64,000 nucleotides of DNA from Oxyura jamaicensis (GCF_011077185.1 NC_048896.1:87841426-87905425); one strand, 5' to 3'; shown: positions 1 through 12,578, counted from the first letter of the stretch. Numbers and translations are program-made. Notes: generated by a model not told the origin, from the sequence alone.

Positions 1-1301
1 TGTAGTAACTCCAGTATAAACACGGACACCCCTGGGAGAAATGTACCACCTTCATGCAGCAGCTGAAATTCAGGCTATTTCTCCTTCGCCAGTTAGCAGA
101 GCAAAGGCAATGCTTTTCTGGTCTAAACAAGTTAGGTGGCGAGAGTGCATTCCCGTTTGGAAATGAGTCACTGACAAAGGAATTCAGGGATACTTGACTG
201 AAGGGGAGCTGCCAGGGCCTACAGCTTCTTAACACTCCTTTAAATGATTTTACAGTCTTGCAGATGAGTTGATGGGTGACAGGCTGGTGCACTGTAGATG
301 TTTCAGAACATAAAGAGAATAAACTGTATTATTACTTTTCTGACAGGCATCTCAGGCCCTGAGAAGGACTGAAAATCAAAGCATCCTCTACTTATCTTGT
401 CCCTTGTGCCATGAGATAATGATTCGCCTTTGCTTGATGACTCAGTATCTTCTTTAAGCACTAAGTCGGAGTTTTGGTGGAGAAAAAATGCCTTCCTCCT
501 GAAATAATGATTTTGCTCTTGGCAACATCGCTTGACAAGTTCCCCTTCTTAAAGCTTCCTGGAAAACCCTTCAAGAAGCCAGCTGAACCCTGGTCAGACT
601 GCAAGACTTTGAGCCACTGCAGCTGTCCAGGCAAAGTCCACATGACATTGCAAAACAGGGATGTGGCTGCAGACCAGGAGCATGATTGAAACTCGGCACA
701 AAGATATCCTTTAGCACAGGAAATAATCAACTCCAAGAGGTCTCATGCACCACAGTGAAAGATGTGGGGAAAGATGCAGGCTTGATCAATTTGCCCAAAA
801 TAAATTGAAGCCAAGTGTGACAAGCATCTTTAGATGATCCCTAACGCCTAGAATGCTCTCAGCAATACAGGAGGGGCAGCTGTCAAGCTATTGTGAAACG
901 AAGGTCAGCTCATGCTTTCAGTTCCAAGAAAAAGTAAGAACCGCTGGCAAAATACCAGAGTTTTCAGAGTTTATATTTGAAGGTTTGCACTGGACTGCTG
1001 CAAATCCAGCACTGGTTCACTGTGCTGGACAGGGTGTAAGTTTACAGCATAGGCCAAGATTGTGTATTGTTTGTGTGCATACAACCTGAATGCCATGAAC
1101 AGTAAAGCTGACCTATTTGCAGTGCTACTGCCAGTCTTATCCATGTCTAAAATATAAGCATGTCATTTTTTACTTGTTTGAGAACTGTATGTGGAAAATT
1201 CTCTTGAATTAATTTGTATTGAAAGTAGTTATGTTCAGGAAGTACCTGGTGGATTTTTTCTAAATGCAGGTTTTGGTACATCATTCTGTTGCTATCAAAA
1301 G

Positions 1302-1308
1302 AAATAAC

Positions 1309-1341
<33 letters not shown>
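1302..1341. repeat. (AAT)n microsatellite
   Basis: About 13 consecutive AAT-type units with one interruption (AAC) near the left end. A simple repeat likely to vary in length between individuals. Confidence 0.95.
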
Positions 1342-2550
1342 GTGGCAGAAGGCACAGACAGTTCTCTGAGCAGCCTGTATGTGCATACAGAAAGAGAAGG
1401 TGAGGCCTCATTTTGTTTTAGAAAAGCTTCTAGGATTTCTAGGGCATGCTTCAACCCTCCACAGGTAAAATAAAATTTGATTTTACATTGTATATAAAAC
1501 AAACCATTCTTCAAATGTGCAATATACCAGCTGTCAAAAGGCATTTAAATATTGTTCAGTTCCTCCTTGAATGCAAGAATAAATTGTGCATTAGTTATAT
1601 TCAGTGTTATTGGCTGAAAACAAATACATTTCACAAGCTGGATGCTTTATTACAGTGTAGATATAGTCCAGGAAGAATTCAAGAACTGCTTAGGCAAGGA
1701 ACCTTGTGTATCAAATTTAGTGCATGGATCATTTGAAGGTCTGTCCTTTAATTGGGAAGAGAAACAACCCAAACTGCTCAAAGCTTTGAAATTCAATTGA
1801 CTGCACTAAAGATGGTTTCCAATGAAATCCTTGACTATAAGCATTTACAAATGCTGGTAACGTTGATTTTAGTCAAAGTTCGTGCCCTATATTAACCTGA
1901 AGAGTTCCAGAGTAAAACTGTTACTTACATCTTTCTCAGTTGGTCATCTTTTTAGGTTGGGGTTGAGAGCTCAATAGATACAACCTCATCAAACCTGGTA
2001 TCACTGGGAACTTTAAAGTCAGTTGGGATTTATGCAAAGGAAGATGCCAGGTTTCACCAGGTTCTGTGCAGAAGCCACAAAAATAACAAATTTTGCCAAT
2101 GTTGTTAGCATAAATGAAGGTTGTTTTGCTCAAAACTTAGTCCAGATTTGACACAGAAATGTACTTTATATTAGATCTTTCCATTAATTTGGACTCGGCA
2201 CAACTCTGTTATACAAACAAGCTCCTACACTTTCTGCTCATTTCTTAGAAGAGCCACTTAGATTATCTAATAATCACATCAAATTGGCATGCATTAGCAT
2301 TGCTTTGCACTTAAAGCTAAATAGAAGCTGTGTTTTGTCTCTGCTTTCTCAAACAACACAAGACCCAAACTGCTTTAATGCAACAACTAACACTTCACAG
2401 AGCGAATATATTCTGCAGTATTTTTGCTGTCCCTGTAATGTGATTTCTTCATTTCTCTGTCTGTGCTACCTACTGGATTTTCCAAAGTTAAATATTTTAC
2501 AGAGTGTAGAAATAAAACAAATGATTAAGATAAAAATAAAGTTATGTTCT

Positions 2551-2588
2551 TATATATATAAAAATACATATATGTTATATATATATGA
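2551..2588. repeat. AT-rich (TA)n microsatellite
   Basis: Two short runs of alternating T and A flank an A-rich interruption. Low complexity, no gene. Confidence 0.85.
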
Positions 2589-5240
2589 TAAGAGCAACAA
2601 TGCTTAGAAAATACCTAACAATTACATGCAGCTCAGGGCTGAGGCTGCCCTTATGTTTACCTGAACATGAAGATTAAGTGTAAAGTGCAGCTATTTATGC
2701 TATTAAAATATGCAGAGCCCACCCCACCCCAAAACAATAACCTGCATTCTAGCCTCCCTTGAAACATGTGTCCTGCTTACCCCATGGAGCAGTCAACATT
2801 CTTTCCAGTTGTCTCAACTCTCAAAGAAGTCACAAAGCAGTCACAAAGCAAGAGACAAATGACATAATACAGTACAGGGAATGAAACGGGTCAAAGTGTA
2901 CAGTGAGAAGGATGTATGCATGTTCTGATGGCCCTATCAAATACATATAAAACAGCTTGGATTTAATGAAGATCTTTGGATTTTGAGTTAATAATAATAA
3001 CAACTTCTTGTTGGATGAAGAGCGGCAATAGTGAGTTTTAAGAATGATGGGAAGAGGTCAGCCTGTTTGTACTAATTGGCTCCAGCCCCAAACTTCCATT
3101 TTTCATTGTAAGGTCATAGGGCAGGGAAGGAATGCTAGACAAGAATGGGTTTGTACAGTACAAAAAGAGACCTTAATATCTGAGTAATTATATAGCTCCT
3201 TCCTGGCAGCAGGCAAATGGTTTGCAGTACCATTTCTTTTGTTTCCTAAAGGAGTCCTTACTCCTGCCTTTGTAGCAGTCTCTGCAATGTACTGGGCTAC
3301 AGAAGCAGGGCCACTGGCCTACTTAATGGTGCCTGTCCTTGGACAATGGGGAAACCCAGAATTTGAGGCTTTCTGAAGGTGTTTGTGTCAAAGGGATAAA
3401 AAGGAGTGGTTCTCTGGAGCACTGGGAGAGGGTTTGTTTTATGAGTTGAGGTAGCAGTTCACTTCTACACATAAGAACAACCTCACCAGACCACACCAAA
3501 GATCCTTCTAAGGCCAGTATTTTATCACTGCCACAGACCACTATTAAATGTCAGGAAAAGTATAAAGCCAGGCCAACTACAGTGTCTTCCTGAATTGCTG
3601 TTAACCTGTAAGAATGTGTGGTTCAGGGACATCCTGAATCAAAGTTGTCATTTTTACATTTAACAGTTTTTCATAGGTTTTTCAGGCGTGAGTCTGAACA
3701 GCTGCTTTTTAAACCCATAGAAATTTTTAGGATCAGCAACATTCTGCAATGAGGACTTCTACAACTTAAACACACAGTAGGTCAAGAGCATCATCCTTCT
3801 ATTTGCTCTGATCATGTTACCAGCTGGTTTCAATTCACTGTGCCCCATTTCTTGTTTGGGAAGTGACAGCAAACAGTCATTCTCTGGTCACTCATGATTT
3901 TGTAAATTTATACCATCTCCTTCTTCAGTCATCTCTTGTCTAGATTGAAGACTCAAGTGTGTTCTTTGCACGTGAGTATGGATTATTCTCATCGCCGTCA
4001 TCAGCAGTTTGCCATCAGCAGTTTGTCTTTTCTTTTGCTTTATAAAAATGGCCTTCACTCTTGTCACTGTGTCACATTAAACCTGAGCATACATATCTAC
4101 TCCATTAAAAGTTTCTGTTCACTTGCCCAGAACCAGTTCTGGTTGCTGGGTGCAATTCCCAGGCCTCCCTGCCAACCCTTTTTAAGAACTGTGTGCCATA
4201 TTAGCTGTGTGGGTTCCTGCCCACACCTAAACCAAGCTGGTGAGCTTACAGCACCGTGGTGGGCCACCAACGAACTCAGCTTTGGGAGCTGGGTTTTCAC
4301 CATGTGCACTCTTCTGGGACTCCCTTCAGGTTCCACTATGGGAATGCTAGCTTCTCAGGTAAAAGCAGGCCCTTACTCCCAGCACCTTCACCAGACAGGG
4401 AATGAAATATTGGTGTTGCTCAGCACTATGTGCCCTCACTCCACAGTAGGTGGGAACACCACATATTATTCCTGCAGTGCTGTCAGTTGGATCTGAAGGG
4501 ACTGCAGACCTATCAGAGTATCAGGCCCACCACCGATGGGGGGCCAGGGAGGGGTTCACCAGGAGATTCCTGGGCCTAGAACGAGGCCAATGCCAGACTG
4601 GAAGGGGGAACGAAGGTTGCACTGAGAGGAGCGCCACAGCAGGTCCAGAGTAAAGCAGAGGAACAAAGCCAAGCTAGAACAAGACGGGGAAGACCCAACT
4701 GCTGGAAAAGCCAAGAAACTTTGAGAAAGCATTCTTTTATAACCAGGATCAGCTGAAGCTCTCTAAAGGCAGCCCAGCACCTGGCAGAGCAGTATTTGTG
4801 TCACCTCTCTCATCCACTCCCATTAAAGTCCCACTGGTTTAGTTAAAGAGTCAAGGCCACAGGCAGGAACCTTCTTCCAAATTCAGCTGGAGAGGTTTTG
4901 GCCTTCTGGAAAGGCTGCCAGCAAGGCTGCAAAGTCATGGTCTTATTCTCCTTTTTTTGCTCTTCCCATTTGACCTGCTAAGATGGAGTTATTTAGAGAT
5001 ACAGTGGGTTAAGAATGGAGTGTCCAGGGAAGAAGGGTAAGAAATTAAAGGTTTTAATTAGAGAAGACAACACTCTTACATGGGATGTCAGAAATTCAGC
5101 ACAAAGGTATAAGCTGTTCTGGTCCAAGTACAGCAAACATATATCTCCTCGTAATACATGCCTCTTTACAGCTGATATAATTACAGTATGCCTGAACGTG
5201 GCCACAGCACAGACAACAAAAAGAAAGGACCTCCATCATC

Positions 5241-5246
5241 TTTAAT
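5241..5246 (-). terminator. Candidate poly(A) signal (ATTAAA) for NICOL1
   Basis: Read on the minus strand this is ATTAAA, the first canonical or common-variant hexamer I found after the NICOL1 stop codon (about 450 nt downstream). That would give a 3' UTR of roughly 470 nt. Further candidates occur to the left, for example a second ATTAAA near 5.05 kb, so the true 3' end is uncertain without transcript data. Confidence 0.3.
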
Positions 5247-5512
5247 AAACAGGCAAAACCTACAGCGACCACAATTACCTGTCTCAGTATAATTGGGGAA
5301 GTTGCCACAGAGGTATGCTCATATTAGAGACCAAAACCAGCTGGTGGTGTCTCTAAAGCACCGATGGCCATATTTATCCTGTGGGTTACACTTGGCCGAT
5401 TCTGATTTAAAAATCAAAGCATGTAATTTTTCCCCCCGCTCTAATACCAAGTAGCAGATTTACTGAACTGAGCCCTTACTGACAACCCAGTGGATATGAA
5501 AAATGGACTATA

Positions 5513-5515
<3 letters not shown>

Positions 5516-5545
<30 letters not shown>
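5516..5545. repeat. Poly(A) tract, 30 nt
   Basis: Uninterrupted run of 30 A on the plus strand, lying inside the inferred 3' UTR of minus-strand NICOL1, where it would be transcribed as a U tract. No retrocopy body is recognisable immediately upstream. Confidence 0.95.
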
Positions 5546-5547
<2 letters not shown>

Positions 5548-5691
5548 ACAGACAAATACATAAGACACAACCCCCCAGTATCCTCAGTACAGTGGGGTGT
5601 ACATGCTTGCAACATGAACTCCATAAAGCTGTATTTTATACAGCTGCATTTTAAAAACCGCTGAACAGGTGATACAGTTGGCCTCCTGGAT

Positions 5692-5763
5692 TCAGTTCAG
5701 CAGATTTGCAGTTACACAGTCACACAGATTTCTCTTTTCCACCTGAAGAAGCAGAGTTTCTGT
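5692..5763 (-). CDS. NICOL1: NICOL1 coding exon 3 (last)
   Basis: Begins after a TTACAG acceptor in phase 0 and encodes 23 residues plus TGA. It starts TETLLLQVEKR, the conserved C-terminal helix of the family, then has the CxC pair (residues 85 and 87). The final residues (VTANLLN) are unlike the short WPAGH-type ending of the human protein. A KR pair at residues 81-82 could be a basic processing site; this is inference only. Confidence 0.9.
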   Translation of the reverse strand, partial: TETLLLQVEKRNLCDCVTANLLN

Positions 5764-8700
5764 CTGTAAGAGGGGGGGAAAACAGCAACATCAAAAACAA
5801 AGCGTCAGCACTGTGAAACTAATTAGCTCCCGAAGAAAAGTCTGTTCTACTTTTGTTCTAAGATTCAGGATTGGTTTTATGAGACGATGCTTACGGTAAA
5901 AAATCAGAGCTATTGCTTTCTGGTCTGCAAAGCAATTTAACTTTTGTGTGATTAATTATCTTACTAAGAAGGCAATACTTCCTGTGACATGGAGAAATTC
6001 AGCATGGTGCATATTTATGGTTTTCTCAGTAGTATATTCAATTTGAGTCTGGCTGCTGTTTTTTTGTTTGCTTTGTTTTGTTTTTCCCACTTGTCTTTCT
6101 TACAATCTTACTTCAACTGCACAAGCTGGAACAGAATCTCACAAGGTCACAGGAGGCTTAAAACAAACAAAGACAACCTACCAGGAATTCTCTTTTTATT
6201 TAAAGACAGGCTGAACAAAAATAAAATTAGGGTATTACAGCCTGGTCTAACTGTTGAAAGTTACACAGAGAAAGTGAGGCATAATTTAGCTCTGTTTTAA
6301 GTTCTCTTGCTTAACTACTGTGAAGCAAGTAGTTACTATGCTGTGGTTAATATGCTGTTAGGGCCTAAAATAGACAAATGGTGCTGAGCAGCCATATGGA
6401 AATCATAGTTCAAACATGGGACGGCATCACTGGCTTTAAAGAAAGTGGTCCCAAGCCTGTAAGAACAGAAGCCTACCCAGCTGAAATGGGGTTCATCAAC
6501 ACCAGGACTGGTGCCTGACAGCAACAGGGGTGAATTGGGAACTTTCCCACTGGGAACCTTCCCGAGCCAGAGCTGGGTATGATCTGAAAGGCCTGCAACC
6601 TCTCAGCCTACCTGTGCAAGAGAGGGCTGAGAACAGGGCAGGGACAGCACGACTGCATAAGGGAAACATGGGAATCCTTCCTCTCTAGCACACACATGCT
6701 TTGCTTTGCCTGTCTGGAGCACTTGTGGTTTCAGTAGATGCATGATGGAGCACAGAGCTGCCTGACACTAACATCATATCTTCACCCATTATATGCAGTC
6801 ATCTTTTGTCTGTCATGAGCTGGAGCTGTATCTGGGAATCAGTCTGATCAGAGGGAGAACCTCCTTATTGCTCTGGGACACACCAGCTGGGGGAAGTCTA
6901 CTCATCAAATTAATCTCCACTGATGTAACCAGTTACATTAAAAAGGATATTACCAAAACTACCAGCTCTAAATAACAATGAAATACACCTTTAATCTGCC
7001 TGCCATGTGATTTTGGTATGAGATGGGAAGGCCACGTGATTAAAGGCTATGTTTTAAAAGCTATGGTATCTATTAACCCACATCAACTACAGGTCCTTAG
7101 AGCACAGCTGGGCATAAACATCCTGCTTAAAACCTGCCTTCTCAGTACAGGAAGAGGCATTTATTGGTCATTTTCCTTTCCCAGCTGATAGCTCACTAAA
7201 CACAACCTTGTCATACTATATTAACGCAGATATCACTTTTGATTATTTCAGCTTTCTAGCTAGACTGGAAAGATCTGATCAGACTTTGCTAATCACCTAA
7301 AAGACACTCACTCACCACCTTCTAACCATCTCTGACATAATTTGCAGTGGTTTGAATAAGGGAGGTTGACAGCATGCCAACAGCTTTGGAGCTAAGCCCC
7401 AAGGCTGCTTACCACCTTATATATCTTTAATAACATTTCCAAGCCTTTGTTTTTACTTTCAAGGGCACATCTAACTTAACGGGCTTTGAATGTTCCAAAT
7501 AACCACTGACAGTTTAGGAAGAAATAAAGAACAGAATGAATGGCAGTAAATACAGCTTTACTGACTGTTTTGTGAGCATGATCACAAAACCATTTACACA
7601 GAGATTTGTTATTATCCCCCGGTGGGTCAAAGCACATCAAACGAAAAAAAAAAAATCAGGGCAGGGCTCAGACTCTCAACCTACAAAAAAGATCATAAGT
7701 TCCAGCTAAAAATGCAGTTTCTCAGCTTTTTTTTAAGTTGTAGCGCAATGCCCACTGGTTAAACGCTGAAAAATGGAATGGAATTTTGAAAGTGTTTATA
7801 GTGCAGACATACAGTGAATCGTGCAGCCCATGGACTGGCTTTGTTTTATGGGAGTTGTTTTATTGCCTGCTCCCTGCTGGCCTCTGTCTTGAGCAGCTTG
7901 CTAATGCAGTAGGGAGCTGGCTGGGGGCTGGTGGAATGGTTTTGAGGGTAACAGCTCCCTCCCAGCAGTAAAAGAGCCCTCTCCTTCCTTGTTCATGATC
8001 AGAGCTGCACCTTCCAGGTACTGCTCTTTGGTTGTGTGAGTGGAAAATCACAGGTATTCCCATAAAAGATTGCCCAGAGTTGGTTACTGCTGTTAAAACA
8101 ACTAATCCATCCAGCAGCCTGCTCCCAGAGTATGCAGGGGTGGCAAATAGATCTGGCAGCCAGCCTCTCAGAGGTGATCTGGGACCCTTCTCTTACCACA
8201 TGAGTAAAATGCAGCCAGCCTGTCAATCAGTAAAGGATCAGCACACCCATGTAGGTTACAAGCATTTCTAGTCCTGTAAAAGGAAGAGGATATAGCCTAT
8301 GGCCTACATAAAATGCTGTGTGACCCATGGTAGAGTCAGTTTGCTTTGTCAGACACCATGCAGATCAATGCAGGGCCAAATTAACTGTGAAAACTCTGAG
8401 TTGTGCAATAAAATGATATAGTTTCCACTGTGCAGAATTGCATAGTGAGACTAGCAGGAAGAATTAAGTGGGAATTTTCTCTCTAAGCTTTTGGGAATCC
8501 CTGCCCTTCCAACACAGTTAGGAGCTGCTTAGTCATCATCTAAAATTCCTGCCTGCAAACAAAAGGGAGTTTTTCAAGGAAATGAGTGTCTCTAGTGGGA
8601 ATATTAACAAAGGGCATTGTATTTTGGGGACAGAAACATTTGCCCCACTCAGCAGCAAACCAGACCAAAATAGTCAAACGTAAAATATATATGTGGCTGA

Positions 8701-11700
8701 AAGTAATTGTCTTTAAACCCCCCAGTTTGCATTAAATTGAGCCACAGAAGAATAATAAAACTAAGAACTGAAACAGTGTAGAAGGCAGTTCTGTGAGCCA
8801 AGAAGTCCTTAACTATTAAATATTTCCATGTCTTTTGAAGATGTAAGCAGAATTCCTAGCTTAGTGACTAGAATAGGCCTGTCCTATCCAGAGGCCCTGA
8901 AGGATCTCAATATGGCTTCAATTACTTAGATTTTAAAGTGGCAAGGAAGTGATAGATTTGTAGTGAGAATGTATCATGGAGCCACATTTTCAGGCTTGTC
9001 AAATCTACAGCAGCAAAACCCAACTATAGGACATTCCTCCCAGCTGAGCATTTTTCTTTGTATCCTTGTTTCCTCTCCTTGGCTGTCTTTTATTTTATTT
9101 TTACTTTTAGATATTAAAATACAGTTAATGTTTTGGGGGCTATGGTGTTCAATCTTCATTGTCACCACACAGCCTTGGATACCTTTATTCTGCAAAGCTC
9201 TACTCTTGGTATGAAAGCTGTAGGTGTCACAAAGGTCACTGCCATAGCCAGACAAACAGAGAAGATTTTAGTAGTTGAGATATTGTTGAATCAACATTTA
9301 GATATTATAGCAAAAAGTTCAAAAACCTGTAATAGAAGGAAAAGGTGTGCTAGAACCACTTTTCAGCACAATCTGAACATCTTGTTTTGGCTGTACACAG
9401 TACTCAGCAGATGTATGCATTAACAGGATTTCTTCGTGGAGGAGCCCAAAATACATTTGACCTGTAATTACTGAACAGATTTTGTTTAACTGTAAATCTG
9501 CTACATACTAATTTGGTTCTGCTTGAATGTTTTTTTCTTGTAGTACATCACAATTCGAAGCATCTTTATTCCTACAACTGCATTTTCATCCAAATGTCAT
9601 GTACCCTGCTTGGAGTTACTTCAAACCATTCTTCAAAAATGCCAGTTTGCAAGCTTTGAACTGCAAATGACCTTGACCATAGATAAGAACAGCAAAAAAG
9701 TTTGAGTGCCTTCTGCTGAAAAAAATCTGTGGAAGAGTGCGGATTTAGCACTTTAGCTAAAGGGTACATGGGAGGTAGGGGAAAAGATAGCCTCCCAAGA
9801 CACTACTATCTGACAGCAGCTGGGATACAGCTAGTCACAGATTGCAGGCTGCAGTAGCAAGAGGCAGATTCAACTTCACTCACAGAAGGAAGATACCAAC
9901 CTTGGCAAATTCTCCATCTGACTGCAAGCCAAACAAGTTTCATTCTCAGCGCTGCTCTACTTTGTGGTATTTTTCATCATTATGGAATCAGAGCAATGTA
10001 AAAAATATCTATGAGATGATGTTTCCTCCCTTAGCCTCTCCCCGGGAGCAAAAGCATGTATTTCATTTTAGTATGTTTTTGTTGTTTTTGTTGTTGTTTG
10101 TTTGGTTGGTTTGTTTGTTTGAGCTGACTCTCATTTTGGGTAATAAATGTACATGATGCTGTGATCTTACTCCCTCTGATATATACACAGTGGTGTGCAC
10201 TCAGCATTTGGAATGAGAACAGCAGCGCTAATGGCTCTAACTTGGTCAAGAGAAGGATAAAGAGCTAAGGAAGGATAAAGAGCTAAGGACTGTCAGTTCA
10301 CTCTTTATAAACTTCCTAGTTTCCCTGATAACATGATAACCCAGGTGAGAAGAATTCCAGATTACTGCCCAGAGAGGTGAAATGTAATTACCCAGCATCA
10401 CCTTAGGATATAGGACAGTACAGTTCAATGACAGTGTCCTGTGCAAAAATCATCCAATTTATCTACTCCTACCCACAGCACTTTCTTTCATATTAAGAAA
10501 GAAAAAAAAAAAAAAAAGAAAAAAAAAAAGTTGAATGTTTCCTTACCCGTGTGTCTAAATTATATGCTGTCTTCTTTAAATCCTGTAGAGCCCTCTGCAT
10601 GAACTCAAACGCATGGCAATCAACACAAGGGCGGCCTAGGAGAGCATTTAGCAGAGAATATAGCATGAGCTATTAAGAAGAAGGAGTAAACAGTGATCGT
10701 GTGCAGGATGAAGAACTACAGAAAAAGGTCCACAGTGAATACTGATGCACGTACACTTAAACAACCCAGGTTTTTGCAATTGGTTCATCATGATGGTCCA
10801 TTCAATGTCTCAATGGCAAAAGAATGACTTCAACAAATTTGCATTTAAAATATCATGTTTTCTTCCCTTTTTTTCCTCCTTCACTGATGTTCCCTTCATC
10901 CTCCTATATCTCTTCCCCTCCCACTTTCCACTATCTTTATTCTCTTGTCACAGTTCACAGAAGCGTGGAAACACTAAACCCATAACCTGAGTCCTCCATT
11001 TTGTTCCACTAACCCTGACCACATGTTCAACCTCATCTTCTCCAGAGATGATCTCTACAACCACGGTCCTGTTCCCAGGAAAAATCTGTCTCCTAATCTC
11101 ACAAATTTGAGCTCTAAGTAGAAAGCTAATGGAATACAATTGAGATCATTATCTCCAAGACAGATCACTAGGACTCCAACTTTGAATATGATACAGCTTT
11201 GTCAAAAGCTAGTGAAGCAAGCAGCAGATAAACGCAATGCCCTGTGATTAGAGGGTACTGCTGATAAGCAAAACTGCTGCATTTTGGAATAATTGCAGTG
11301 TTTAAGATGTCTAGATAATCCACACTTAAGGTCACAAGGCTTGCTTTGCCTTGATCATCATGTATCACAAAGCTGTTCTATAACAAATAGCAGTACAGAG
11401 ACTGAACAAATACAGACATGATAAAATGTCTCAGAATCATCAGCCTCTACATATGCTCTTCTTTGCTTCTCAGTGCCTGTGCCTCTCTGACAACTTCATA
11501 GGCAATAAGTGCACAAATGAGGAATTCTGAGCACAGGCTTAGCTTGCTCTTTGAAGTCTGGTAAGGAAGAAGGGATAAAACCTAGAGTGAGGGTGAAATA
11601 TCCTGCAGCACCTGTCAGCCTGTTCTGCAAACACTTGATACTTGACTGATTACTACATGTCTCTGATAAGCTGGCCTCCAGCTCATGACCTGTGTGCTAA

Positions 11701-12578
11701 CCAGCAGAGGGGGATCCTGGCTGCTGGAGGGAAGGAGTCTGCCAAATTCTTTAACTGGCTAGGGAAAAAAAAAAAAAAAAGAGACAGAAATAATAAACAC
11801 CAAGCAGCACTAAAGACTTCCTATCTCATTGTTATACTACCACCCCACCTTAGTGTTATCATATATGCACCAGACAAAAGGAGAGGACAGCACTTCCACA
11901 CCAACAACTCGATGCATGGACCTGTCATTATGTTTATGACATAAATTAAACTCAACACAGATTAGCAAAGCAGAATGAGGTGTTTGAAGACAGCAAGGCT
12001 AAGAGTTGACAAGTTGTGCTTTCTTGGCATCTTCACTGTGAAATTTTAAAATAAAAATTACTGACCTCATTAGAGCAGAATGAAAGATGCAATGAAGGGT
12101 CAATATCAGTTTAAAAAAGTAAGTCTCAAGCATGTCTCTGAAAGGCAAAGAGGGTGATTCATGGTATGGAAAAGGCCGACACAATGAAAGAGCTGCACGA
12201 AATCAAATGTGCAGAACATTGTCAGATTTCAGGTTCAGCAAGACAGCAACAGGCAGGATACAAGAATAAGAGACTAGAGAGCCTTGGATGCAGGAGGAAA
12301 ACACTATGAAAGTTCAGGTTGTGGCTTTAAAACAACATAAGTAAGACATTTCCAAAACAGTTTGAATTATTTGGACAAGCTTCTGTGATGTAGTGTCCTG
12401 CAACATTAAAGCTACAGTACAAGTTGTGTGAGAGGACTGTAGGGCAGTACATACTTTCAGCTGGTATGGCTGTTCCTGCTTCTTGATCAGATCTAACAGG
12501 CTCCATGAGAAGTAGTGCAGCCACAAAAACTAAAGGAACTGTAAGGACCACTCTTCTCAGAAGGCAGGGTGCCAGCAT
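5692..12578 (-). CDS. NICOL1: NICOL1 (C4orf48 orthologue), secreted small protein, 3 coding exons
   Basis: Coding exons on the minus strand are 12578-12455, 10635-10547 and 5763-5692 (124, 89 and 72 nt; 285 nt in all, 94 residues plus stop, against about 95 in human C4orf48). Donors are GTATGT and GTAAGG; acceptors end CCTAG and TTACAG. The product starts with a hydrophobic signal peptide (about residues 1-30), followed by the family core: AGTAIPAES, then RPCVDCHAFEFMQRALQDL, then TETLLLQ-EKR. Four cysteines lie outside the signal peptide (residues 45, 48, 85, 87), matching the CxxC and CxC pairs of the human protein. The family was described as a secreted NELL2-interacting cofactor in lumicrine signalling in the male tract, and also as a neuropeptide-like protein. 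The start ATG at 12578 is the in-frame methionine directly before the signal peptide. Non-coding 5' exons are not resolved. Its identity rests on remembered family sequence plus exact splice-phase closure. Confidence 0.9.
10253..10288. repeat. Exact tandem duplication, 18 bp x 2
   Basis: The unit AAGGATAAAGAGCTAAGG occurs twice head to tail without mismatch, which suggests a recent slippage or duplication event. It lies in an intron of NICOL1 with no evident function. Confidence 0.95.
10499..10530. repeat. A-rich tract beside the NICOL1 exon 2 donor
   Basis: A run of A on the plus strand interrupted by single G residues. It is transcribed in the minus-strand NICOL1 pre-mRNA as a pyrimidine tract starting about 11 nt downstream of the GTAAGG donor. 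U-rich tracts next to donors can bind TIA-type splicing factors, but a chance location is equally possible. Confidence 0.85.
10547..10635 (-). CDS. NICOL1: NICOL1 coding exon 2
   Basis: 89 nt, entered in phase 1 and left in phase 0 through a GTAAGG donor. It encodes residues 43-71 after completing Ser42. The peptide begins RPCVDCHAFEF and continues MQRALQDL, the most conserved block of the C4orf48 family; only conservative changes from the human protein (for example KK for RK) are evident. This exon carries the CxxC pair and is the decisive evidence for the gene's identity. Confidence 0.93.
10636..12454 (-). other. NICOL1 intron between coding exons 1 and 2
   Basis: About 1.8 kb bounded by a GTATGT donor and a CCTAG acceptor. 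It holds one A tract at about 11.76 kb. No other feature is recognised. Confidence 0.8.
12455..12578 (-). CDS. NICOL1: NICOL1 coding exon 1 (signal peptide)
   Basis: 124 nt from ATG to a GTATGT donor, in phase 1. It encodes 41 residues: two arginines, a hydrophobic core rich in V, L and A, a likely signal-peptidase site near residue 29-30, then acidic residues and the conserved AGTAIPAES segment. The open frame continues a short way upstream without an ATG. Pyrimidine-rich sequence with AG dinucleotides just upstream (about 12.59-12.63 kb on the minus strand) could be an acceptor, so this may not be the first exon of the transcript. Confidence 0.88.

Larger units (their letters stand above)
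1..5240. other. Intergenic DNA downstream of NICOL1
   Basis: No coding exon is supported here on either strand. The open frames present have no recognisable domain and no consistent splice context. In mammals the next gene beyond C4orf48 is NAT8L, a GC-rich N-acetyltransferase gene. Nothing resembling its acetyltransferase core or a CpG island is visible, so NAT8L, if syntenic, lies beyond the left edge. The stretch holds an AAT microsatellite near 1.3 kb, an AT-rich microsatellite near 2.55 kb and otherwise plain single-copy-looking sequence. Confidence 0.6.
5764..10546 (-). other. NICOL1 intron between coding exons 2 and 3
   Basis: About 4.8 kb bounded by a GTAAGG donor and a TTACAG acceptor on the minus strand. 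It contains a short A tract near 7.65 kb, an exact 18-bp duplication at 10253-10288 and a long A-rich tract close to the donor. I see no exon, RNA gene or recognisable transposon in it. Confidence 0.8.

Noticed and set aside
3936..4496. The longest plain open frame of the window (186 codons, plus strand)
   Set aside because: No recognisable domain, no ATG (it opens with an alternative start), scattered unrelated composition, and no splice or promoter context. The opposite strand is also open for part of it, which fits chance.
1..5200. Possible NAT8L exons, expected next to C4orf48 by mammalian synteny
   Set aside because: No acetyltransferase-like peptide and no GC-rich exon could be found; the gene is probably outside the window.
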